A stretch of 64,000 bases of DNA, taken from assembly GCA_010405405.1 (NCBI GenBank), contig MU004231.1, positions 1,695,386 to 1,759,385 on the forward strand, given 5' to 3'. The notes beneath the pieces were generated by a model, which did no database searches, had not been told where the DNA came from, and saw nothing but the letters and a program-made list of their open reading frames with translations. The number at the start of each line of letters is the position of its first letter. Position 1 is the first letter of the stretch. The stretch is from Microthyrium microscopicum. Lineage: Eukaryota > Ascomycota > Dothideomycetes > Microthyriales > Microthyriaceae. The position numbers and the translations under genes were made by a program. Of the stretch, positions 1-11,384 are shown piece by piece.

Positions 1-1514
1 CCTAAAATATACTTAATACTACTTAGGATATTATTTATAAGCGTTAATATAGCTTAAACTACATTAAAGAGATATATTTACCTAGAATTACTACCTAAAA
101 TGCTATAATAAATAGTACTTAATATTCTAAGATCTTTTTACCTAATTCTAGCGCCCTAGTTCCCTAGATTAATTTTATGCTCTTAACTTTACTAGTACCT
201 AAATTCCCTCCTAAAATAACTATTATTACTAAGATTTAGAAGCAAGGAATAGCTATAATTAAGAATAAATTTAATTATTTTCACTAGAGCTTAGTTAAAG
301 GCTTTAAAAAGACTTAGGACTAGCTAAATCTACGCCTTAAGGAATAAGGAACAATATATAGTTCTTCTATCTTAATATAGATATTTTTAAAGTAAAAGAT
401 AAAGAAGAAGACTAAAGATCTTTAATATAGCTTTAGCATTAATTTAGGCTTAGGCAATAAGAAGCTTAGTAATATTCTTACTCTAATCTAGTACTAAATT
501 ACTTACTAGTATAAGTCTAATTTCTATAAGAACTCTTAACGCGTTAGTAATCCAAAATAGGAGATTATATTCAGTATTACTAAGCCTAAACGTCCCCCTC
601 TAGCGTTAGCGATAGTAATAAAGATATTAAAATAGGCAAATCTATAGGTTAAAGAACATCAACGTCGTCTTAATTCCGCTACAGAATTCATTACATTATT
701 AAATAAATAAATATGTCAGAATAGCTATTATCCTAACTACCTAGATAGCGGTTATTACTTTATTAATATACGTCATAAATACCTATTCTTAAACGCTTCG
801 TTTTTAAATAACTAGGCCTAAAAGATTACATCTAGAGACGCTAATGTTAATAAACTACTACAAGTAATAATGCTCAAGTTACTAGAATGTATAGCTATTC
901 AACGCGCTTACTATTATAAAGAGGTACTATTAGCATTAAATTTATAATAGCAACCTATTAATATTAATATCTACTATAATTAAGAGAGCTTAAACTTACC
1001 TAGTAGAGTCTCTAGTAGGCTATTTAATAGCTAAAGCTAGCGCTTGCGTTTAATATCTCCACTACGCCGTTACAGCGTTCCTATAGCTTTAACACAATAT
1101 CTTAGTCCTTCATTAGTAACAAAATACTACTTAGAGAAGGAATTTAGTAAATTTAAATAATAGTTCTCTAATAACTTAGAGTTTAGGTAATATTTAGTAT
1201 TTAATCGTATTATAGAAGCCCTTAAAGAGAAGAGATATCGTTTAAGGCAAGTAGTAGAGTATAATTATACCTAGTTTAAGCAACTTCTTAGTAAGGGGCT
1301 ATTAACTATAATTAATAATATAATTAAAATTTATAAGGAAATCATTACTAATTTTTATTAGTATTATGCCTATTAGATTAGGCTTCTTAATAATACTAAT
1401 TTTAGAAGCTCTAGATAAGTTTTATAGTAGTAGTAGTTTAATATTAAATTCTTATTATAGTATAAAGAAATTAGAAGTAGAAGTAATAATTAAAGCTATT
1501 TCCTAGATATTCCT
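1..1514. repeat. AT-rich, RIP-like mutated repeat DNA, identity unknown
   Basis: The stretch is very AT-rich. CA and TG dinucleotides are scarce while TA is very common and CG persists, which is the signature expected of repeat-induced point mutation in ascomycetes. No open frame of useful length exists. On the plus strand, about 280-1500 keeps a faint coding-like periodicity interrupted only by TAA/TAG-type stops, so a decayed repeat-encoded gene is likely, but I could not name its family. The left end lies outside the window. Confidence 0.7.
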
Positions 1515-2840
1515 ACATAACCCTAAACCCTAAGAGATTATAGCACGTTCTATAACATAATTGCTATATTAAATATATCCTAAAGCTTAATTCCTACCTA
1601 CTACTCCCTTACCTAAAACCTTTATTCCTATCCTTAAAAACTACTTAAAAGATATAGAATTCTTATAAGAATATTACTAGACGTTATTTATCTTTAACTA
1701 AGCTTTTAAATTACTAAAAAATTCCTTAATAGGATTAAAATCTAGACAATAAGGCAATAAGAATTCTAATCGTATCCCTATAGTCCTAAATATCTTATAG
1801 ACCTATTTACTATAATAAAAGGATACATTATCTATAATAATAATACTTCTAGGAAGAGGATATTACTAATATATATTTAGAAGCCTATTCTTATACTACT
1901 AAGTAAAGCCTTTACTATTACTATTAGCTATATAAATATCTACTAAAAGGATACTATTATACTTATACGCTAGTAGAATATTATACTATTTAATAGCGTT
2001 ACTAGTATTCTTTAATTTCTACTTATTAAGCATTAGGAAGCTTTTAATATTAAGCTTAATACCTAATTTACTCTACCCTATTATTCTTAAGACGCTACTA
2101 ATCCTATAGCCTACTTTATTAATAAATATAAGCTATTCTATAGTATATTTTATTATCTATTTATAGTATTTAAGACATACTTTAGTAAAGCGCTAAGTAG
2201 TAATAATCTTTAATTATAAAGGATAAGATTACTACTATTTAACGATCTAAATACAACTAACCTTCTTTTTAGTATAACTATACTTATTTAGGACTTTAGA
2301 GATAGTCGTTTAACTTAATATAATCCTAAATCTATCCTATATAAACTCTAATATCTTAAATTATATCAAATTAGGTTAATAAAGAAGATATTTAAATAGC
2401 GCAATTTAAATCTTACAATCTAGTTATAGTAGAAGTCCTAGTTTAGTATAAATAGGCTTAAACGATCCTCTTATCTTTAATATACAACGCTAGTTCTATA
2501 TAGTAACTATACTATAACTAACTTCTCTTATAATAATAGCTTTAGAGTATTTAAGCGTTATTAGTTCTTATACCTATATTTGCTATATTTTACTAAGATA
2601 TTAACCTAACAATAGGGTTAAAAAAGAAAGAGGGCGTTTAGATAGCATTATAATACTAAAAATTAAGAAATTTAAGGAAGATTTAGCTTTAGAATTAATA
2701 ATATTATAATTAGGGAAGATAATAGAGTTAGTAAGATTAAACTAAGAGGCTATGCCGCTAAATTTACATACTAACGTACTCTTTAGATCTTCTCGCCCTT
2801 TAATCACACCCTAAAGCGCCATTTTAGCATTTCAGGGGGG
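1515..2840 (-). mobile_element. Dead Tc1/mariner (IS630-type DDE) DNA transposon, RIP-degraded
   Basis: Read on the minus strand, about 1880-1620 encodes a degraded DDE transposase C-terminus. It shows an IIIIDNVSFYYS-like block, where the second catalytic Asp and the following substrate-facing residues sit, then an LEFLLPYCLDFNPIKEFF-like block (normally L-PPYSPDFNPIEEFF), the third catalytic motif of Tc1/mariner elements. A start-like MLSKRPLS segment occurs near 2650, which fits the N-terminal helix-turn-helix of this family. Stops are dense and almost all fit C-to-T or G-to-A changes, so the copy is inactive. I could not define the terminal inverted repeats; the bounds are approximate and set by the compositional border near 2840. 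Confidence 0.75.
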
Positions 2841-3278
2841 GATAAGCAGGTCCCTGACAGCACTGTATGCACCACCACGGAGGCTCTTGTCAAGTTGTCA
2901 CGGCTGACGACACGCGACAAATCGGCCTCGTTTCACCATCCATCAGCGCGTAACCTCTTGTCCAACGCAATATTGTACCTCTTTGTTCCTTTGACCTATG
3001 AATTCACACTGAAAAGAATACGATTTACCTTGACTAGGCACTTTCTCTATTTCTTAGCAATCACTAGAGCTGGCATAACTAGACCGCCCTCATTAGGAGC
3101 AGACGATTCCACGCAGTGTCATCACTTATTCCTTTAGGAGTGGTATCAGTCAACTCTAATTACTCTCGCATCATTCACTAAGAGATAGACTTGTAAATCA
3201 TGATTTGAGATTTCTATCAAACATCGCTGTGAACGCCTCCCAATGCTCGCATATATGGTCCGTGGATATGATACAGCA
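2841..3278. other. Intergenic spacer, nothing recognised
   Basis: Composition returns to normal right of the RIP-affected block. The short open frame at 2895-3137 has no recognisable family, domain or coding bias and was not accepted. The stretch presumably contains the 3' untranslated region of the minus-strand ribosomal protein gene to its right. Confidence 0.5.
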
Positions 3279-3896
3279 TCAAAGAATGCCTTCCAAGTTC
3301 TCCAACTTGCCCATCATCTCTTCCGTTGACTCTCCTGACCCAGTACTTTTCTTCTGCCCTGCCATCGCTGACGGTATCTCTCCTCGATATATTGCATCCA
3401 TGCGCTTCACTCGCTCTCGCGCCTGCTGTAAGCTTAAAGGCGGCTCAAGAAGTCCCACCTGCAACCGTCATCATTAGTATATTCCGCGCATCAGAATGAA
3501 GGATTCGCAATGTATGAACTGTAGTGTATGTTGGAAATCGAGATCAAGGAAGGCGTACTAGGTTAAGAAGTTTCCAGGCAGGCAAAGTTGGTTGCGCGCC
3601 AACACCGAGCCAGTATTTTGCTCTTGAAGTGTCTAGCTTGAAGTCTTTGAAAGGTTTGCCCTCGCCATCGATGGGTGCTTTAGGTATTGGATCGAAGGTG
3701 CCGAGGACCTCAAGAGGTTTAGAGCCGCGGGCTGTTCTGCAAGTGGAAAACAGTTTGTTAGCTAGGTTGTGAATGGGAGGATGTATGGGTCGATCTGCTA
3801 TGGCCAATTTAGGACGTACCGCGCATTGGTAACGACGATGTTGTAGAAGGGCTGTCGTTTTTTGCCGAAGCGAGCTAGGCGTATTCGGACGACCAT
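3279..3896 (-). CDS. MRPS16: Mitochondrial small-subunit ribosomal protein bS16m
   Basis: Three exons on the minus strand, 3896-3820, 3736-3559 and 3458-3279, give a 144-residue protein. It opens with MVVRIRLARFGKKRQPFYNI, the hallmark start of ribosomal protein S16, followed by an NAR...SKPLEVLGTFDPIPK block and a D-SRAKYWLGVGAQPT block. All three are diagnostic of the family. It is a structural component of the mitochondrial 30S-like subunit, near 15S rRNA. The C-terminal 40 or so residues, after LLNLVGLLEPP, form the fungal mitochondrial extension. Intron 2 uses a TTGCAG acceptor, which restores the conserved LL-L-VG-L sequence; an earlier AG would break the frame. The gene is divergent from the NAD(P)HX epimerase, only 280 bp away. 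Start ATG is the only one preserving the VVRIRLAR start. Confidence 0.92.
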
Positions 3897-4176
3897 GGTG
3901 TGTGAATGGGGATTGGTATTATTGTCAATTGAAGTCTTGCTCTCAATTGGTGTTCTAAAAAAGTCGCGAGATGTCGAGGGGCTGTGGCGAGGGGGCTACG
4001 CTTGGGCAATTACTTCAATAGGTGATCTGACGACTTCGTTTGATCATTCGATTCTGTCGATGAAGTCATTCGTGAAATCTGTTGCTTGCTCTTATTTAAG
4101 TCGTAGTAACTCTGCTTCATATCGCCGAGTGCCTTTTTGTCTAAGACATCCAGTACATCGCTTGAATCTTCACACA
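3897..4176. promoter_or_regulatory. Shared divergent promoter region (bS16m / NAD(P)HX epimerase)
   Basis: The two start codons point away from each other across 280 bp, so both promoters and 5' leaders must lie here or overlap the neighbouring gene. I saw no convincing TATA box. The link between a mitochondrial ribosomal gene and a nicotinamide-repair gene is inferred only from position. Confidence 0.5.
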
Positions 4177-5261
4177 ATGGCCATTCGAGTGAGCATTTGC
4201 CTCATTCTCAGCCTTATTGTGAGACACAAACTAACAACATATAGACACTCAATGCCAAAACTGCCGGCGAGTTAGACGCTGAGCTTATGGACTCTGGTGG
4301 TTTCTCCCTTGACCAGCTTATGGAACTGGCAGGTCTCAGTGTCTCTCAAGCTGTTTACAAGCTCCATCCCCCCAGTAAAGGAGACCGTGTACTCGTAGCT
4401 TGTGGCCCTGGAAATAATGGTGAGTTGCGAGATACGTCTTAACCATATACGGCTGCTGTCCAACCCAATGACTCGCTTTATGATAGTACTCTGGGATTCA
4501 TGTAGTGCAAGTGCTGAGACGTCAAGGAGTCATATATGAACTCGGCGATCGCTAATGTCAGGTAGGCGGTGATGGTCTAGTTGCGGCCAGACATTTACAT
4601 CACTTTGGCTATACGCCTACCATCTACTACCCGAAGCAAGGAAAAGCTGAACTATACAAAGTATGCTTTAAAAGACCCAATGTCAATCCGACCATAACTG
4701 ACAGACATTTAGCGCTTGGTAACACAACTTCAAAGCCTAGATGTCAAATTCGCAGAAGACTTTCACTCGGCCTTGAAAAACACCGATTATCTAGTTGATG
4801 CAATCTTCGGTATGTGATATGCCATACTTCCGCGCAATACATGATCGTAACCTCCCCTCTAGGTTTCAGTTTCTCCGGTGAAGTCCGCGAACCATTCCCA
4901 TCAGTCATAAAGGCTCTACGCGATACCAAGATACCAGTACTATCTGTTGATGCTCCTTCTTCCTGGCACATCGAGATTGGTCCACCGGAGGAGGGGCCTG
5001 GACAGGGTTTTCAGCCAGAAGCACTGATAAGCTTGACGGCACCTAAGCCGCTCGTCAAACACTTCAAGGGAAGACACTTTCTTGGTGGCAGGTAAGAATC
5101 CAATCCGATCTTTCCTGATTCTACACTATCAAATCTTAGTCTCTAACGGTGTGTGAAGATTTCTGAGCAAACAAATGGCACAAAAGTATAGCCTAGACAT
5201 CCCACCATATCCAGGATGCGATCAGATTGTCGAGGTTGATGTTCAAGGTCAGAAGCTATAA
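4177..5261 (+). CDS. NNR1: NAD(P)H-hydrate epimerase (YjeF_N / AIBP family)
   Basis: Six exons (4177-4188, 4245-4419, 4566-4660, 4713-4809, 4863-5091, 5159-5261) give 236 residues, the normal size of a stand-alone YjeF_N domain. The enzyme interconverts the R and S forms of hydrated NADH and NADPH, so that the partner dehydratase (not in this window) can restore the cofactor. Family motifs are all present: [10 protein letters not shown] at the start, [16 protein letters not shown] (the phosphate-binding loop), [16 protein letters not shown] with the catalytic-region Asp, SVDAPSSW, and the C-terminal [21 protein letters not shown]. The first coding exon is only 12 nt (M-A-I-R). No long mitochondrial presequence is visible, although an upstream in-frame exon cannot be excluded. 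All introns are 49-146 nt with GT...AG ends. Confidence 0.93.
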
Positions 5262-8200
5262 CACATGTGCAACTAAGACCTCTCCAATTGAAACAAGCGT
5301 GTTCATGGATAGTTTGAGCTTAATCCATGCCGGACCCGACTACTGAGGAGAATACCAGGATTACTTTCTGAGCTGTTCAACTGTGCAGACCTTGTACTCT
5401 TTAACCCAGTTAGTCAAGACCCTTTTTATTCAGGACATAGCACCGATCTGTTGGACCTTGTTTTTACGCATCATGATGCGGAGTAAATGCACGTCAGCTG
5501 CGGGTTAGAACTGGTTCACGGTACATATGTAGCATGCCGACACTTGTATTGAGTAATCTGAGCTTGAATGCATGTGGTGCTTGAGAGCGGTGGTTCTATC
5601 ATCATATCGCCAGTAACAGGTTTATAGTGCACATTGAAGCATAAGTTACTAAAGTTTCAACGGATACCTATATAGATACAATGTGGAATGGATGGTATTC
5701 TTCCCTAACGCTCCCTATGCGTGTTTCTATTAGCTTCTGAGCACCAGTTGATTTTACCCACAGTTTCAAAGACAACAGAGCGATCTCAATTGACATCTCG
5801 ACATACATCCAATCATTAAAACGAAGACCTCATATATTACCACAAGCTACACGACCTCCTCACCAAACAACAACAATAGCGGATCAGGCATCCGAAAAGC
5901 TAGAAAAGTACCGTCCCACGAGAAGACTTGACCTATATATATATCTCTGGAATGTGTAGTACCTGAGGCCTCACAGACAATGTCACTCGTAACTATCACT
6001 TCTAGTCCAGATCACAAACACATGGCTCAACAAAACCACGAAACATCACTCACCAACTTTCAACACTGTGTAACCACCCCTAAGCATTAGGAGATAACTC
6101 CGACGACCCCCTCAACCGCGAGAAAACAATCTTTTCTCCCTTCCCAAAAGCAAGCAACCACCTCCTTGGCGTATCAATACTAGCCAATCTAAATCTACTA
6201 CGCATCTCCTATCTCCTTCGCCCTGAAAACCATCTCAGACCGAGTCCCGAGGCGTCGAGCGAACCGAGTAAAGGGGACCACCAAGACAAATGAGGAGAAG
6301 GGGAGTGATTGGGTACGCGGGGAATCGGAAACAAGTTGCATAAAGTGTGGTTACACAACAACGAAAGGTGTGGATGGGCTACACCAAATATCATCAGCAC
6401 GTATACTGGGGTCCATTGGCATTCTTGACAGCAAAGCCAAGTTTTCCCATGTGGCCCCACGATAGGGACTTGTGAGACATTTAAGCTTCTGGGGGATGTT
6501 TGTGTATGAGGCTGCTTTTGTTTTTTGCCACTTTGGGTCCTGTTCGACGGGAAGACGGGTTGCGGGCCGTGCTGGGTAGTTGCCGCTGTTGGATGAGGGT
6601 GTTATTACGAGGTTGGGTTTGAGACTCGAGGTCTTCATGTCCTTGGTGAGGCTGGGCGGTCATGGCTAGGGAGATTAGGTGTTGGAAATTGTGTTTATGG
6701 ACAAATGTTCCACGAAAGATATATCGATGATTGGGTTGATGGTATGTTGGAGTTATTGAACTTTTTATGAAAATATATTAGTTCTTGATGAAGAAGAGTT
6801 ATGTTTTGAGGTAACGAAGCCAGAATGGGATACATGCATGATACGAGCATGATCGGTATACCAACGGTTGTGCCTGGAAGAGGCACGGCAGTCGGCGGAT
6901 GTGATTGCGCAACTCGAACGCTTGTTTCGATCAGGAGTTGCCTTTTGCGGCAAGGTATACAGAAACTGTTCGTAGTTTGGCAAACTTTGGTACGTAATTT
7001 GGCTACGAATTGAGGTCTCAAGGATCTACAGTGACGAGTCTTTGCGCAATACTTTACAGTTAGTACTCGGCAGCGATACGCAGTACAAAGTCTTCTTGGA
7101 ATCCAAGTATTCGGACGTCCATATATTAAAGATAGGCAGCACGAGCTGTACTATAAACGAGTTAGCTTTGAGATGACTATATAGTTTAACAGTTAGACAT
7201 GGTTCTAACCTCTCTTAATCTTCCGTGCCTCGTGAAAACGTGCGATTGCGCAAGGCTGTCTCGGGCATGTGGTCGCAATTTGTCCTATGCTTGAGCCAGC
7301 CCCGTTGCGAACTATCATCCTCGTGGAGTCAAATTGCCACAAGTATGGAAGCGACACATAATGAACAGAGTTATACGTGGTTCGTCTCCAGAGAATCATA
7401 AAGACTTCTTGGTCGATGATTGTTAGTGATGGTCTTGCTTTGTAGTAAGTGAAGTATTGGTGCAATACTCATGCCTTTTCAAACACAGAACTACAATATG
7501 CGCGAGAGCTGGTGCTAGTACAGCATCAAGCAGAGTAATGAGTGAACCAATCGAGAATGAGGAATAAAGAAAGGTTGGCAAACCAATAAGATAATGAGTT
7601 AGTAGTAAGTAGGTCGAGTTTTGCGTTGTGCAAAGCGCTCAATTTGATGCAATGGTGACAAGGATAAGCATTGCGCCCTTGTTATTTCATTACCTCCTTG
7701 CCCCAGACATCAGTATGGATGGCGACGTGGATGAAAGCATATGAGAAAGATAAGTGCAAGGATTGATGGCCAAATTTGAAGGTATCTGAATCAATTATCA
7801 TGGGTCATTATTGCAGCGGTAGGCGAGATTTGTAATGTTCCGTCTACTTTATCCATAATAGGGGTTTTGATAGAGTGCGACACGGAAGACGGAGACCAGT
7901 CATACTGAACATTTTTGAAGAGCCTCAAGCGCGGTTGGGAGCCGTCGTACCTGAATCGAAGTTTTTTATATTGGGTCGGATGAAGTTAGCTGGATAGAGA
8001 ATTGGGACAGAAACGATCATCGTAATTGATACTGGTAGAATCCGAAATGTCGGGTTCGTCTGTTACGGAAGGATTGTGCACGGTGATGCGGATTGCTCAT
8101 TGATCAGATGCCAGGACGCAAACTCTCGATGCAGCCGCAGATAAGCTTGGCGATGACTCTCGTCGACTTCAGTGTTCACGAGATGCGGTCCAAGGTTGGA

Positions 8201-10249
8201 GTCAGGCAAGATATCCACAGCTACAGCAGTCCTAGGGATGATGTACATTGGTCAGTTGTTGACCTGCACTAGGGGGTAAGCACAACCTGGCGGAAATAAA
8301 CAGTATCCAACAAGGCTGGTTAGGCTGGAAAAGCATCACGAAGAGTTAGTTCAAAGGTCAGCCGGTATGGAGTACCAGTTCAATCAACCCGAACTGTTGG
8401 ATCGCCACTAGGCAGTTAGGCCGTCTTGATCGGTGTGCTTGGTCTAATTCTGATAGCCATTGAGGGTGATGGATTGGGCGCTCAAGCGAAAAGATATGAC
8501 AGACAGACTCATGGGCATCAAGCAGGAGGCCGAGGATGAAAGTGATGGCCGCTTGAGAGGTTCAAAGCATAAAGGCCGGAGCGCGGCTGTGGTTGGACAG
8601 ACTGGTTCACCATTGAGGTGATTCACAAGTTGAAGTTGGAGGCAACAGACCAATAACAGCAGCGTAAAAGCGGGTGTGTGGATGGCAAAAGCCGCAAAAG
8701 GACCTTTGATGCATTTGTAGTTGATGGCGATGGCCCGGTCGTGGACCTGGGAGTTTGGACCTCGTCTCCTTCAAATGTTGACCTCTTGTTCTCGACACCC
8801 CTGCACTCACGTTTGAAGCGCTTCCTCAATGGGGCTTCCCAGGCTCAATTGGGTACATCCATCCTGTTCCTCTTCCCATCTCTCGCACCCACGAGTCTTG
8901 TAAAAGTCCAAAGATGGCAATATGACGGGGTTCTGAAGCACAACGGGTACTGCAATGCTTCGAGAAAGACTAACAAATGGCGATCCCTGGAACCAAACTT
9001 CGGTGTATCTCATTATCCATGCCAGACTCTTTAATCACCAATTCTAGGGTCGGTTGAGCTCAAGCCATCAGATCCCATGCGCGAAAAGTTGCTCTATATT
9101 GCTGATGATTGCGCGGCTATATGATAGTTTACCAGTTACCGTGGTTCTGCAATGTCCTACGTATATGATCAAAATGTCGTCGTCGCAGTAGGGTGTATTG
9201 GAGCAAATGGAGGGGAAAGAGCAACTGGTCATGGTCGCATTATTTTCATGCTGGCCGAGTCAAAATCCCAAGGTTGCGACACCGATAGATATAATTTCTA
9301 GTTTACATTCAAGTTGATGGCGGGACATTCGAGTCTCAGGCTCTCAGGCTGACCCGCATCTGCCGTGTACAACTTACCAATTCCCCCAGATGTATGCTGC
9401 ACAGCTGCTATGGCGGTGATGCAAATTGCAATCCAAGCCAGTGATTTGCTGCTCCGTCTACCCAAGATTGGTCAAGATGCAAGTTGGGTCAAATGTAGAG
9501 TCGCCCGTGGCCTCATTAGCCAGTAGCGGCAAAGAGGAGAGAATGAGTCTGCAATCTGCATCAAACTGCTGCAAGACAGCTTTAATCGTCGACTTCCCGC
9601 AGCACCTTTGCATCAGAGGTTCAAGCTTTCATCCCTACTACTCTCAAGTGTGCTTTAAGACAGTCAGACTAGATATTCCTTACTCCGTACCGTCCGTTCA
9701 TCCTACAGGGCTAGCCAGCTCTTTAGTGCTGGGTTCACACTGCACAGAGCTGCCAGGTTCCCGTTTTTATCAACGTGTGTCTCTGCCCTGTCAGACGAGA
9801 GCCTTCTCTTCTGTACTGCCGGGGCCCCCGTCCTCTACATTTGAGTGCTACAGCCTTCAATTGACGTCTCGGGACTCCAAGCACCCCAAGCGTTATTCCT
9901 AGTTGCGGTGCGCGATTGCTGCTTTGGCCAAGTCAATCTCCAACCTTGAAGACGCCTCTTGCTCATCGGCTTTTGGGAGAGTGTTGCTGCCCAGCGCGCA
10001 GACTTCCAAAGTATCCATATCATAGTCGAGGATCCCGGGATACGGAGTTGGAGAATGACAGAGTTGACGGAAGTTTAAAAGATACGCCAAGTGTGGTCAA
10101 CCAGGCTGAAAGTGCGCCAATCGTGACAGAAAAGCTAGTATTCCTTCCCAATTCCCAACAAACGGTGCGCGCTATTCCAGTTGGAACCTATGCCGTACGG
10201 AAGTAGACTTTTCTTACCTTAGACTGGCTTGACTGGCTACCGATGAGCA
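5262..10249. other. Gene-poor 5 kb, nothing recognised
   Basis: No open frame here has a recognisable domain or convincing exon-intron structure. The largest, 9426-9902 (+) and 8678-9034 (+), look random and start on non-ATG codons or lack coding bias. The part 6100-6660 is C-rich then G-rich on the plus strand, like the coding genes at 15.8 and 61.5 kb, and might be a decayed or very small gene. No tRNA B-box or CRISPR-like repetition was found. Confidence 0.45.
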
Positions 10250-11384
10250 GAGGTCCCAAGGAGAAAAAAGAATTATACCATACCTGTTCTTCTCTCTCCC
10301 CACCACTTTCGTTGAGTCGCAAACCTCCAAAACCTCCGTAGTCAACCCTACCTACACTCTCTCCCCGCTACATCTTTGATGCTTTCCTGACCTCAATATC
10401 CGTATTTTACTACCTCTTACTCTTCTCTACATAAACCTTCATGTACTTTACCTTGCCTTCCGCCCGCTCTTGGACTCGCACCACTACTGCTGGCTAAGAC
10501 TGGCGTAATCAAGCTTGATCCTTCAACCGGTAATCCACACTAGTTTACTCACAGCAGCAGGCGTGCAGGCGTGCAGGCGTACAGCAAAGGCTTGCTTCAA
10601 AGTAGTTGCAGGCTTAAGCCAGGTCTTGCTTCCAACTTTTCCAAATCCCCCCCAAATTATCCAATCTAGGATTATCTAGCACACGCTTAATCTTTTGGAC
10701 TGAAGCCAAAGCAGCAGCCACCGGGAAGGCATCCAAGCACCATCTCTGCAGTCCGCCTCGTCCGCATAATCCCATTCCCCCCCAGCTAGGGCCACTTGCT
10801 CCCCTACTGTTCACTTTCGAGCACTTTGGCACTACTCTACTCTCAGCCTTCACTGTTCACTGTTCAGGCTCTCAACGTTGAACGCCAGGTCGCTCTTTCA
10901 AAACATCCCAAGCGATCATCCCAATCATCTCCTCCATCTGGTCTTTGCGCGCGCCTGCCCTTCTGCATCCATCTTTCACCCAAACCTCTCTCCAAACTCA
11001 TCCACCTGTTCTTCTATCCTAGGTCTGCCTATCGTCGCTTTTTTCCTTCCTCCCAAGTGTCGCCGATCTGTGCCCCGGCTTTCCACGGCTTCAACTTGCG
11101 ACCTTTGTTCCTGCAGCCTATCTACTCGCCAAATTTGTAATCTCCTGGCCCCTCTGCCCCCAGTCTGCCACTCCCGCGCCCTATCAGCATTCAACCTCCA
11201 GAATCCTACTTTTTGCCTCAATTGTCGACCGCGACCTTCCTCTAGTGCGCATATCTATTGAACTTGCCAATTCCATCTAGCTCTCTGCCCGCTGCTCTTT
11301 TCTCGCGTCTTGCGACATTGAGCCGTCTATTGCATTTGCGGCCGCTATCCGTTTTAACGCTCGCGGGGCTGCGTGGACAAAGAA
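10250..11384 (+). promoter_or_regulatory. Pyrimidine-rich promoter / long 5' leader of the Scw1-like gene
   Basis: The plus strand is strongly C+T-rich with many TCTCTCC, CTTCC and CATCC runs from about 10280 to 11300, as is common in core promoters and 5' untranslated regions of filamentous ascomycetes. The first ATG in frame with the RNA-binding protein is at 11385. Short upstream open frames are possible (for example those beginning at 10796 or 10878), but I cannot show that they are translated. Confidence 0.5.
10561..10584. repeat. 8-bp tandem repeat, three units
   Basis: The unit GCGTGCAG occurs twice, followed by a one-base variant GCGTACAG, directly head to tail. It lies in the upstream region of the RNA-binding protein gene. 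It may be just a microsatellite. Confidence 0.8.

Noticed and set aside
8678-9034. 118-codon plus-strand open frame
   Set aside because: Starts on GTG, overlaps several equally long antisense frames, no recognisable domain.
9426-9902. 158-codon plus-strand open frame
   Set aside because: Ser/Cys-rich, no family motif, no coding bias, and no supporting splice sites.
10561-10584. CRISPR-like direct repeats
   Set aside because: Only three 8-bp units without spacers, in a eukaryotic genome; a plain microsatellite.
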